A DNA stretch of 64,000 nucleotides from positions 28,402,001 through 28,466,000 of the forward strand of contig JAFFJZ010000006.1 of assembly GCA_018340375.1 (NCBI GenBank). The letters run 5' to 3'. Positions 29,101 through 41,800 of the stretch are shown in pieces. The stretch comes from Gonatopus flavifemur. Taxonomy: Eukaryota; Arthropoda; Insecta; Hymenoptera; Dryinidae. Position 1 is the first letter of the stretch. Each line of letters opens with the position of its first letter. The notes beneath the pieces were generated by a model. That model was not told the origin of the DNA and ran no database searches. It saw only the letters and a program-made list of their open reading frames with translations. A program made the translations under genes and the position numbers.

Positions 29101-32100
29101 TCAAAAACATAGTCCCCTGCGCGGATCGTGAACATCCCGAACCGCGCACCTATATTCGCATTACTGATGGATCTATGATGCCAAACATTGAATTTCCACG
29201 AGAAATCCCTTTTTCCAATGATCAAAGATAGACGTATGTATGTGTGTGTGTGTGTAGGTACGTAGAAAACTTTCATACACGTGTGGAGTTTGAAATTCGA
29301 GGGCGCATGCTATTAGTAAAAATGAAAACGTACCCTGTACCAAGTGGCCACCTGCGGGATCGAACGGTGGTGATTTAACAGGATCCGCGAAAAGTGTGTA
29401 TTATTTGGTTTTAATGTGTTTTTTTTGTTTATTTTTGTTTTAGCAACACAGCGGGGGCGCGGTCGCAGAATATGAGTCCAAGAATGGTCCACGAAGGTGG
29501 TGGAGGTAATCGAATCCGAGTCCGGCCGCAAAAGTGAGTGAGGCGAAAGCGAAAACAGCCAACAAGAAAAATACCAGAAGTCAGAGAAAGAAGATACAAA
29601 ACACAACGGGAGGTTGCCAAGGATCGTTCAAAATATTCATTAAGGTACAATTCTCATCATTGTTATCGAGTTTACGGATACAAGGAGTTCCTGGAAGAGA
29701 GATCTTCTATCACCTTGCAGGGCTGCCAACCAGTTATTAGGGTACAGATTACTGACTCTGTTAACTAAGAATCTGAAAATATTGAATTCAAATTGAACTG
29801 AAACACTGCATGCAAATTAGGTCTGCACTGAGAGAAATCGCTTAGTTGCGTGAGCCAAAATACTTTAGTTAAAAATCTTTATTTGATATAAATAAAAATT
29901 TGTTTGCGGTAGCAAAAACAATGATTTGACGTATTTTCATTTTAAATAAAAAAGTTCAGTCAGTATAGTAGCATAAGTAATTTATTTGTGACGACTAACA
30001 ATTCAAGTTCTTCAGCAAATAGAATCTGATGATGCATGCGTTGACTACCATTTCTAGGGATCCTTTAATGAGGGATCGGACAATCAGTCGCCATTAGTGG
30101 GATACTTCCGGTTTTTTCTATAATTTAGTTAAGCATGCATAGTGTATGTTATTTTATTAAAATCATTTTTCTCAAATGTATTTACATGCTTCGTTCGAAG
30201 AATGTTTCAGATTCACTTAATTGTAAGTATTATACATGAATAAGCTCACTTTGAATATGTATCTCGAATATTTTCATAAATATCAGTACCTATCCCACTA
30301 ATGGCGGCTGACCAATCCGTAATCAGCAGTTGATTGTCCGATCCCTCATTAAAGGATCCCTAACCATTTCATCATTTTCAATTGTTTCACCGGCATTTCC
30401 ACCCATCTCCATTTTTCAACGACACCCTTGCAATCGCGTGCAACGGCGATACGGAATTTTGGATTTTATTTTTGGAAGAATAGATCACTCCACCGCAAAA
30501 GTTTCCAGTTACATTGGTTCATCGGTTTTGTGAACGTTTTGTCTAAAAAATATTCGTACAAAATCTTTTTTCATGCAGTGAAATTGTGTTAAAATATGGA
30601 GCAAGTGGGAATGCCAAGAATTTTCTAGAATCTCTCCTGACTAAATATCCTCAGCAAAAATCATTCTAATTATTCTCCAGGCCTTGCAAGACCTTACAAT
30701 GCCCTTGCGAGAGACTTTCAAGGCCTAGCAAGGCCTTGCGATAACCTAGAAAATCACTGGAGTCATTTCTAGCAAGGTTGTTCAGTGATTCCTGGTATAT
30801 ATTTGATTTTCAATAACCAACAATATTTCAGTACAATCATATTTCATCGACTAAATAATTTAGTTGTAATAACATTTGAATTTAATTGGCATATTTAGTT
30901 AGCACAAAGTCAAAATATTTATTTGTGAGAAGTGAAAGTTTTACTTAATCCAACTGAATTCAATTAACTAAACAAAATGCGTTGATTTGAATAAAAGTCT
31001 AGCTGTCTGATATATGAATGAATTATTTTGCTGCTGTGGCTAGCATTTAGTTACAGCGACTATGTGATTTTTCTCAGTGTGGATCATAAAATACACGGAG
31101 AAAAATGCAGGTCGAAAATGTAGTAATCTTGAATAAAAATTGGAGAATATTTCTTCAAATCTAAGAGTATTTCTTAACCCTAGAACACAACACTTATTTC
31201 CTGGGGTATTTTTGCACCCCCAACGCCTTTAAACGCGATTTACGCGAATAATCAACATGCACTGAGAGAAAAAATTTCCGGAAACAATGAAATATTTAGT
31301 TGAATAGTCGCCATAAAATACTTAATTGACTTGAATAAATAACTTCCATTGACTCGATTAAATATTCATTCAATCAAACAAATATTTAATATGCTATGAA
31401 ATATTTCATCAATTGAAACAGTTGTTGAATTGAATCAATGGAAGTTTATTCAAATTAATCAAGTATTTTATGGCGACTATTCAACTAAATGTTTTATTGT
31501 TCCCGGAAATTTTTTCTCTCAGGGTGGAAAATGAATTTTGCGATATACATCATTTTCTTCATTCTTTCAAGACGAAGACAATAGTATGAATTTCAATGCA
31601 AAAATATCATGACAAAATTGCAAAATATTAGTTCGAAGCGAAAATAAATTGCAAAGAATGGCATTCTTACTTTTTCCCAAAAAATTACTGTAACTCTTCG
31701 AATTTTCATTCCACTTGAAACAATTATTTAGACCACGGAGGAAACAGAATTTTTATTTCATCTTCTCAGTACATTTATTCGAGAACATGAAAGTTGAAAA
31801 ATTCATAAGCCTCAAAAAAGGACGAAGGTTAATGTAAATGTTATAAAAACATTTATTCGTGTAAAAATATAATTTCTCATGATCGTGATTCGTAGAATTA
31901 CACTGAGAAATGTAGAGAAAATATTCTTCAATTTCTTTCAGTCTTCTCGTCCGAATGTACCGCATAAATAGGAAAAATCGCAGTTACATTGATGGCAAAA
32001 TTAATTTATATTTCTTTTTTCAACATGAAAACACTGCGAATAATGACAGAGAACTTGAATTCTCCAAAAATTGCTGCAAAACTCAAGATTTTTATTCGAA

Positions 32101-35100
32101 TCTGAAACTACCCAAGTGTGTATTGACGGCGGGCCCCATCTATGTCCAGGGTGGGTGCCCATGCTACCCAACGTGGGACCAACCCTGGGATGATAACATC
32201 GTTCCCAGCTTGGCCGTATTGCTTTGCCCGAGAATTGGTAACACCACGGGCCCAGCAAAAACCCAGACTAGGCAATCAATACTGCCCCTTCCTTTTTGTT
32301 TTGAAATTGAAAAATCCGTAGCATGTATATACCATTGGGCCCATCCTGCCAATATGGGCCCAAGACTGGGCCAGAGTGGAACCAAAATTCTTACACGCTG
32401 AGGATTGTACACATATGCTCGGGATATAAATTCACCCCAATCTTGGCCTAACGCTGGTCCAAATTGAGGCCAAGTTCAAATGTGCCCGCACTAGGATTCA
32501 TTATCTCCATTTTTTTTTCAACTATCATTGAATGGGAAAGCACAACAGGGCCAAGATTGAGCCAACATGGGGCCCATCGTCATCCCCCAATACTGGGTTA
32601 AAGAGGATGGACCCAGCCTGGGGTCCATTGTCATTATAGGCAATACACGCTTGGGTATGAATTTTCACACAATCGCCCAAAGTATCGACGTTACCACAAC
32701 ACTGGGGTAATTTCGTACCCCACGCTTACTTCGCGTTCTTATCAGTCGCAATCGAAAGGCAAATTGACGCTTCCAATCAACTCTTCCCTCTTTCAGAACT
32801 CTAAACTGAATTGTGGTCAGGATCTTGGGTCGATATATAGCAATAATTACTTCACCTACAACTTTCAAAACGCTTTGGGGTACAAAAATACCCCAGGGTT
32901 GTGTTCTAGGGTTAAATGCATAATGAAGATAAAATCTTTCATATTTTTGCGAAATTGTATTCGAAAAACAATGAAAAATTATCAATAATTGATAAAAAAT
33001 AGAGAAACATATGCAATTTCCAAGAGTCGCGCGTGAAATTTTACAAAGGCAATAACAAAATTTCAATATCGTACTATTCACTTTGTGAAATTTCATACGC
33101 GACTTTGGGAAAGTTCATATGTTTTTTTATTTTTTATCAAGTATTGATAATTTCTCATTGTTTTTCGAATACAATTCCACAAAAAAGTGGACTGTTTTGG
33201 TTTTATCATGCATTTCAGGAAAACTCTGAGATTCTAAGAAATATTGTTATTAAAGATTACTATATTTTCGACCTGCATTTTTCCCTCTATAGGGTGAATT
33301 GATTATTATTAAAAATACCTACTGATGGAACCAACAGTGTCTCTTTCTGAGGTGTTTGAGGCCATTAAAAACAAACAAAAACAATGAATATCTGCGTGTT
33401 TGAAACTTTTCGAATGAAAGGCTACTGAAAGTGTTTTCAAGCAAGACACTGTTGAGATTGCAATTTGACAATTGTTTTTTTATCCTCTCTGAAAAATCCT
33501 GAATTTATTCCCCTCGACTACTGATTTTATTCTACTTTGTGTAGAAATTCTCATCTATTTTTATCCGTAATTTTCAACAAACAAGATAAAAAAACATCTT
33601 TATTTCAGTGTGATTTTGGCCTCCAGCCGGACAAAAACAGACTTTGTTTCCGCTGGATCGGCATTCCACAAATCCGTACAAAAATAAACCAAAATGAAAT
33701 CTGTTACAACTTTCCAGAAACTGAATTTGATTCAAATTAAATTAATTTCTAATTAAAAGCTCTTTAAGTGACTTTAATTGACTTGACTGACTAGTTTGCA
33801 GCCCTAGATTCTAGCTATTCACTGGAATGATTTCTACTACTCTAGCAGAAATGACTCTAGCCACCTCATAGTTAATATCAAGGCCCTTTCTAGTGACTAT
33901 TTTCACTGCTAGTGCCTTGAAAGGTGCTAGACAACAGCTACACGGAAAGACCGGGTCTATCAATATTTAGAAAAATGACTGAGTCGATGTATTAACAATT
34001 GATAGTTTCACTGTGAAAAATATTTTTCCCTAAATTGACAGTAATTTTTCTAAACGTTGATAAATTCTTTCTAAATATTAATAGACCCGATTTTTTCGTG
34101 TATAATCGAAACTGTTTGTTTTACAGTATATACTCGAACAAGATGAGCATACAACCCAGTTGTATCAAATCAATAAAACTATATGACAGAAGAAAAACAA
34201 TAATAACAACGAAAATCAAATCTATAAGAGTTTCGTGAATTGTATACTTAAAAATCCACGTATGGCGCGTGAAGATCTCTACGGGATTGTATGAATTTCT
34301 CGAAGAACTTTCTTGTACTCGAGTTCCGATCCTATTGAAAATATTCTCTCTCTCGCAGGATACTCCTCAATTTTATCGATTTTCATACTATTTTTCTGCA
34401 GAACGAACATTGAATGTATATTGATCTTTCATACATCGGTACTTCTACTTTTTTTTGCCACTTACAAACTTCCAAGATAAACATGAGCATTGGCTGAGAA
34501 TTTCAGCAAATCCTCTTCCGAAGTTATTCTTTAGATTCTGTATACTCGTTTATTTTAAATATGTTCGTTATTCAACGAGATTTGATATCCTTCTCTGCGC
34601 TATCTATCCTGGATTTTTATCATGCCGTTTGCGGTTTACCACAGTAGTATGGAGATCGTATATGGTCTAATCTAATACTATAATCCAGCATGTTTTCTAC
34701 CGTTATAATTACATAGAAAACTGCAATAATGCGATAGTGCATACGAATATATATCTGTAGACATATATTTCAAATAATAAACAAAATTAGAATTCAAATC
34801 ATTGTTATTGGTAGTTCAATTCGATTAACTGAATTATTTGTTGATCAGTCAGCTCTGTTAATTTTCCCTCACACTATCTGAAATTGAACTTGTAGATTAA
34901 AATGAGGATTTACTCATCACCCGAGAAACTTATGATTTGATTCTCGTGGAACGGAATAACTTTCTTTATGATAAATTGGTGAAGGGACGTAGGAAATATC
35001 AGATTTGCGAATTTGAATTTCCGTTAATCAATATACACGCAAATGATACAATAATTCAAATCACAATATACAATCAAATTAAACAAACAACAAAAAAAAA

Positions 35101-38100
35101 AAGAACCAACCAACAGACGAATATCATTCCTGATTATACTTCATATTATAAAATAAATAAACGACTATCTTTTAATCCGTTTACCAAAAATGATACTCGA
35201 TATTCGACAAGTGTGATTAACGATAACGTCATTCTCAACAGATAACATCATTCTTACGAATACAAATACTTATATCATCCATTCATTATTTCAAAGTTCA
35301 TGCCTGCGTATTTGAGGTTCTCTATAAATTCATCTAATCAGATCTCAGTTCACAAATATTGAACATCTACTAATTGGTTTTCAGATCTGCTTAGATTTGA
35401 GAAAGAAATTTTGTCTGTTTTGTTTGAGCAACATAGTGAAATACTAATAATAATAATAATGTTGCCATTTTATCGAAATTAATGGAAATGAAAATTTCAA
35501 CAATCGTGGCAAACGTAGGATCGAAGAAGGCAACATAAATGAGACTCGATAAAAGCGATTACACGCATGGCAATTAAAATAAACCATATATACGAAATGT
35601 CTCGAATATCGAGAGATTTCAAAATGTGTGTAATCATTTGAACGATGTGGTATGTTGCTGTACCTCCTGTGTCCCGGAAGGTAAGCGTGTGGAACATAGA
35701 GAGATATAATATATACATATATATATATATATACGTGAAAATTTCTTCTATACCGAAGAGAGAAAGACAAAGAAGAGAAGAAAGGAAGAAGAAAGCATGA
35801 CGATAGACGATTTCTGATAGAAAGCTGCATCGGGCAAACGATTCCATTATTGCCAATGTTTCCAACGATTATGAATCTCGTTTTCTTTTATCTTCTATTA
35901 ATTACCAATTTTTGTGAATCGCTCGAAGATATCAAACGGTACCCGAATTATAAATATTCTAATAAATTGTTCACACGCTGGAATTTACAATCTCTTGGAA
36001 TAATTTGCCCGATGCGCGTTAACAATGAATCATCAGATATAATTAAAATTGTTTTAATTTGAAGAGAAACGCTGTATTGGAATTGTTCACAAGCATGAAC
36101 AAGCATTAATTATTATCTTTCGTATATTTCAAGCTTTCAACTATAAAACAGAATAAGAGAGGATGTGGATGTTCTTCATTCGATTATACATCCCTCGTGG
36201 CCGATCATCGTTGATGGCACTCCTCGAAAGGGTTGATGGATTTGATTTGGAAATCTAATGAAGAATCATCGACGTAACGTATCTCTTCAAGTTAAAATAA
36301 CTCTACAAAGCAATTTTGCACACGTTACTGACGATATATAAACACTAAAAGGCGGCGTATCACCGATCAGAATCGGTGATAAAATTTCAATATTTTCGTG
36401 ACGATTCAATATTTGATGAAAAGCATTCATTCACGGAGAAAAAATGGTTTCGTAGTATATAGCGCCTGGAAAGAAGTTTCTTGTCCTTGCAAAAATATTC
36501 ACTCCAGCAGCTAAGACCTGAGTCATCCGAGTCGAAATTTTGCACAAAAGAGGCAAATGCAGGGAAATGCAGGATTTCACCTGTAATTTTGAACGTTGCA
36601 AATGATATATAAATCATTAAAAACTCATGGCAAAAATACCTTACCTACTATTTTCGAGGTTGCTCTTTCGGTTGCTGAGGTCAAAATTATCTTCAGATGG
36701 CGCTGGAATACCGATATGGCCGATTTAAAATAGAAAGTCGACAAAAAATTGGAGGATATTTGACTTTGTGATTTTTTCACGGGTTGAAAATGCACTGAAA
36801 ATTATTCAAAACATCAACCAAGGGTGCACAAAATATCTCAACTTTACGATAGAATTTTTTCCCAGACTTGAAGGAGACCTAACTTCTCTGAATTTACCAT
36901 ATATTCACCAAAATAACTCGCAATTCTGAGAATCTAGAGAAAATTGACAGAACATATAATTTTATTCGTTCAGTATTCTTCAAGAGAAGTATCCGGAGGT
37001 TTTTGAGGTCGCTGACTACGAATCAAACATCAGATTTTCAAAATTCAAAATGACGGATCCAAGATGGCGGACTAAAAGTCAGAAAAAAGCCTCGAAAATG
37101 GATGAAAATCGGTATGCTCAGGTTTTTGAGGTTCCTAATCACGAATCCATTATCAGATTTTCAAAATTCAAGTTGGCGGACCTAAGATGGTGGATGAAAA
37201 GTCAAAAAAAGCCTCGCAGATGGATTGAAATCGATCCACCGAGGTTATTGAGGTCGCTGATTACGAATTCAGCATTATATTTCCAGAATTCAAGATGGCG
37301 GACCCAAGATCGTGGACGAAAATTCGAGAAAACTCTCGAAGATGGATGAAAATCGGTATACTGGGGTTCTTCAGGTCACTGACAACGAATCCAGCATCAG
37401 ATGTTCAAAATTCAAGATGGCGGATTCAATATGGCATACCGAAATTCATGACATCACTCAAAATCATGCAATAATTTTTATACGTGGAGTTTCCGCAAGA
37501 AAATTGATTGTTTTCGTCCGTGAATCATTCCATGTGTACGTTTCCCAAGTCAAACTACGTAGCAAGTTTATATTCTTGTATGTTCCCCAATAATTCAGTT
37601 CTTCATGCGATAAACTTCGTCTTTATTTTCTCCGATTTACTTGATGATAATGCCAAATTCAATTACCTTAATAATAACTGATATTCACTTCTAATATTTT
37701 CATCACGTGTCACCAGTCTAATTACACAGCGACCCCAAAAATCTCCTCGTACCCTGGCGAATTCGAAATAACCCAAAAATTGGTTATTTTTCGGTCATTT
37801 TGAGGTTCGGTTTGGTTTGAGTAATACTGTGGTGAAAAAATGGTAATTCAAAGGTTTTTTACCAAAACATTACCGAAAAATAACGGTTGCTTTGTGCGCT
37901 TTTTGAACCAAAAACATTACCGAAAAAAAACCGTTATATTTTAGTTGTATTTTGGTTGCATTAGGGTTTCCGCATGGAGAACCGATTTTTTACCAACAAA
38001 TAACCAAAAATATTCCCCACATCAATCAGGGATATCTGAAATAATTCAAAGTTAGAACCTGACTGAACGACCAAAAAATTACCAAAAAATAACCGTTATA

Positions 38101-38778
38101 TTATGATTATATTTTGGTTGTATTTTGGTTGCATTAGGGTTTCGGCATGGAAAACCAATTTTTTACCAACAAATAACCAAAAATATTCCCCATATCAATC
38201 AGGGAATGATCAAAAACGGTCAATTTTCGGTCACTCTCGTGAAAACGACCAAAACGTTACCGAGAAAAAATTTCTGCCTAAATGGTTCAATTTTGGTTGT
38301 TCTATCAAAAATTACCCAAAATTTGCCAATAAAATTTCTCTTGAAAACGGTCAATTTTCGGTCACTTTCGTGAAAATTACCAAAACGTTACCGAAAAAAA
38401 TTTCTGCCTGAATGGTTCAATTTTGGTTGTTCTATCAAAAATTGTTCAGCAACCGAAAGAGCGACCTCGAAAATAGTAGTTAAGGTATTTTTGCCATGAG
38501 TTTTTAATGATTTAGGGGAGAGTGGGGACACTTGCACCACTTTTTTTTTTACATTGTTTCAACTTTCGTGGTTAACTTCATTCGATATATTATTTATGGG
38601 ATTTTGACAGAGCAAACATTCCTTTCTAAGTTGCAAATGATAGCAAGGTCGAATCTAACATCCTATCAATGATATAAGTGTTCTTCAAAAACATTGCGTT
38701 TGGTGCAACTCTCCCCACATGGCGGGAGACTTGCACCACCCTGTGGAGATATTTGCACCACCCTGCGAATTAGTTCTT

Positions 38779-38826
<48 letters not shown>

Positions 38827-41800
38827 CCTGAGTAATTGATCCTCTCCCTGCTAAATTTTCCCAATAAGGACCGATACAAAACGATAAATGTTTTCTATAG
38901 TTTTCAATGAGGTTTCTGAATACGGAATTTACGAAGTTATATCGTTATCAAACGATAGAACTCTATCGTTCTTTATCGTTTTCTATAAAAATTTAACAGA
39001 TTGTATAGGGTTTTATCGTGAAATTCGTATAGGAGAAGTATCAGTTATTTGGAAAAAAATAGTTATGTGTTCTAGAATAAGTAGTACTTTTCCAATACGA
39101 ATTTCACGATAAAACCCTATACAATCTGTCAAATTTTTATAGAAAACGGTAAGGAACGATAGAGTTCTATCGTTTGATAACGATATAACTTCGTAAATTC
39201 CGTATTCAGAAACCTCATTGAAAACTATAGAAAAAATTTATCGTTTTGTATCGTTCTTTGTGGGGATAATTTAGCAGGGCTAATTGGAATAATAACCACT
39301 ATTTTCAAATCTATTTATCAGTATTTATTTGAAATGAATAATCAGATATACAAGTGAATAGCTGAACTTACGATCAAGATGGACTTTATGCAGTTTAGAG
39401 TTCGATACTAGCAACAACCTTTTATTGAAAACTAATTGCACAAGAGTGTTTGCTATGAACGGAGGAAACAAGTGAAATTTGTCACTCCTACCAACTCATA
39501 TCGGGAGGCATAAACTCAATTGAACGTTCTTGAGACTGATTTCAGCGCCGCCAAGAGGAAGGGTACTTGAACTAATCTCACATGAAGGCACTGATACTGT
39601 GTCACAAACTTTTATGATTTGTTGAGCATTTGTGTCAATGTATCCATGTGAGGTTAGTTCCAGTAGCCTTCCCCTTGGCGGCGCTGAAGTTCATTATGAA
39701 AATTCTCTCATTGAGTTTATCCCCCCTGACTTATATGAAGTGAGATCATTCATGGAAATAGCAAAGAGTTTCACAGAGTATTTTATCAAACAAAAGAATC
39801 TTTCTCTCTCTCTCTCCTTCCTCTCCTTCTCTCTTCTGTTCTTCGGAAGAACATTCAGATTCGAACATCCGAGTGTACGGATCATTCTGAATACCTGTTT
39901 CTATAAAAAAAATGAAACATCGGAAGTGGTGCAAGTATCCCCGCAATTTGTGGTGCATTGCACCCCTCACGGCATCAACAGACTACTGATGCTCGCAAAA
40001 AAATTCCAGATATTTTCAGTCAAAAAGTGGATCATGAAAATATTGTGCAACGATTGTACTTTCGATTGAGATTGGTTTCGTGGTGTTTGGGATCACTTAC
40101 AGATCATGGGAAACTTTTTCTGAAAAACTAAGGAGACACAAATCCAACGATTTTGAGAGTGCCAAACCTTTTGATATCAATAAAAAAACAGAGATTCATT
40201 CCACATTCCTGTGAACTCGTGTGGAGTTAGGTCATCCATTCAGCAAACGCCACGTGCAAGAACAGTTCAGAAATTTTGGAAAATTAAGAGATATCTGCTG
40301 TGGTGCATATCACCCCATGGTGCAAGTGTCCCCACTCTCCCCTATATATCATTTGCAACGTTTAAAATTACAGTTGAAATCCTGCGTTTCCCGGACTTAA
40401 TGGGTTAACAAATTTGTCAGCAAAAAAGTTGAGTTCTGTCAATCATTTTTCTTGCTCTTTCAGCTAAGTTCTTTTGCTTGAAGAAGCCAACGTTTCGCCT
40501 AATGCCATACTGCGCATTTTCAAGGCAAAAGCACAACGTAAAGATTGGCTTTTTCAATCAAAAAAAAAAATCACTGCTCGGCGAACTGGATGGTTTTTCT
40601 ATTGTTTGATGGCGCCGCTCAGAGCGCGACTCTCTACACTTCCTAATTTTTTTTTGTACTCTCTAAATCTGAAAGAATGAAAAATCGCACGTTCCACTCT
40701 ACTAAGTGTCAGAAGTGAGCCTGTCCGTTTCGAGTGACCTCTCACTCTTTTAGAGTGAAAAATTCACTCTAGCGTCGAAGTGGTTGTGAATTTCTAACCT
40801 CAAACCTTAGAATATCACTCTAAAAGAGTGGAAATTTCACTCGAAAATTCGACACCCGTACAGTACAACCACCGATCCTCCACCTAGGACTTCGGTGGAG
40901 AATTGGTGGAGAAATGGGAGCCGTAGAAATAAGGGAGAGTCTCCGTTGAGGCAACGGAGAGGTGACGGAGAAATGTCCGCCCCCTGTATTTTCGATATAA
41001 TTCTCATTGGTGCATTTACGTAACCAAATCTGAATGTATAAATTCACGAATTTAGGTTTCACTGAAAAAACAGGGGGCGAACATTTCTCCGTCGCTTCTC
41101 CGTTGCCTCAACGGAGACTCTCCCTTATTTCCACGGCTCCCATTTCTCCACCAATTCTCCACCTCTGGTCCACCGAAGTCTTAGGTGGAGGATCGGTGGT
41201 TGTGCTGTACGGGCAGGCTCACTTCTGGCTGGCTAAAGAGTGAAATCTCACTCCAAAGATTCTAGAGAATCGGCGCTATAATAACAGACCTGCTTGTTAT
41301 ACCAGCAATACTCTTTTTCTCCGTGTTAAAATGAAATATCGGTAAATTTGCAAACTCTATGTAGTACTTCGGCGATGCCGCAATTGTTTGACGATACATA
41401 GAGAAACATTCCGCTGTAATTCCACGTTAATTGGAATAAGAGAAAACAGTTACGAATTACAGAATTTGATTTACATGTAGTAGGTGTATACGAGAATACT
41501 TCTATTCGTCGTTGTTAATTATTATTTGGCCAGAATGAAATTCGACGCGGTAACAAAGTTCATGATAAAGTTCATAACAATTATAAGTAATATACAATAA
41601 GCTTGTAGCATTATTGCTCGTCATGTTTGTTGTTTCGAACAGACATTGCAACAAGCACCACTAACGAATGAGAAACAATAAACTCATCGACGACCAACGT
41701 TTCCCTACTATATTATTCCTGTTCCTTTTTTCTCCGTCCCTCTATTTTTCGAGTACATAAAAATATATGAACTACACGACGAACTAGGATGAATTACCTC

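Larger units (their letters stand above)
31094..33289. mobile_element. 2.2-kb element of the CACGGAGAAAAATGCAGG family
   Basis: Left end CACGGAGAAAAATGCAGGTC then GAAAATGTAGTAATC. Right end carries the inverse (GATTACTATATTTTCGACCT then GCATTTTTCC) with a mutated tip. TA flanks both sides. Contains 31260-31524 and 32111-32655. A shorter copy lies at 60611-61041. The 33.0-33.2 kb part repeats the 32.66-33.0 kb part in inverse. Confidence 0.6.
38515..40342. mobile_element. 1.83-kb element, ends GGGGAGAGTGGGGACACTTG, TA duplication
   Basis: Inverted ends GGGGAGAGTGGGGACACTTG + CACCA, TA on both sides. Removing the element restores the outer palindrome arm exactly with a single TA. The interior contains GTGCAA(C/G)T-CCCC motifs, a (CT)n run, and two further palindromes (38846-39279, 39482-39735). 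No transposase recognised. Confidence 0.75.
36555..40400. mobile_element. Large foldback element split by an inserted element
   Basis: Left arm about 36555-36675 (GCAGGATTTCACCTGTAATT, CGTTGCAAATGATATATA, AATCATTAAAAACTCATGGC, CTATTTTCGAGGT). The inverse right arm is in two pieces, 38447-38514 and 40343-40400, separated by 38515-40342. The interior 36676-38446 holds the tandem arrays listed separately. No transposase ORF. Confidence 0.65.

Noticed and set aside
29430..29640. Locally G+C-richer patch as a possible Shank alternative promoter or exon
   Set aside because: No splice sites or frame consistent with Shank and no promoter motif I can defend.
31955..32412. ORFs on both strands rich in Pro/Gly/Trp
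   Set aside because: Produced by the GGGCCCA-rich MITE interior; both strands are open, no domain.
37050..37593. Two ORFs of 93-99 codons with repeated KSQKK..MDEN
   Set aside because: They follow a tandem DNA repeat with few stops; unit lengths do not keep frame, so protein selection is unlikely.
36980..38443. CRISPR-like array
   Set aside because: Repeat units are long and diverged with no short constant repeat plus unique spacers, and the host is an animal.
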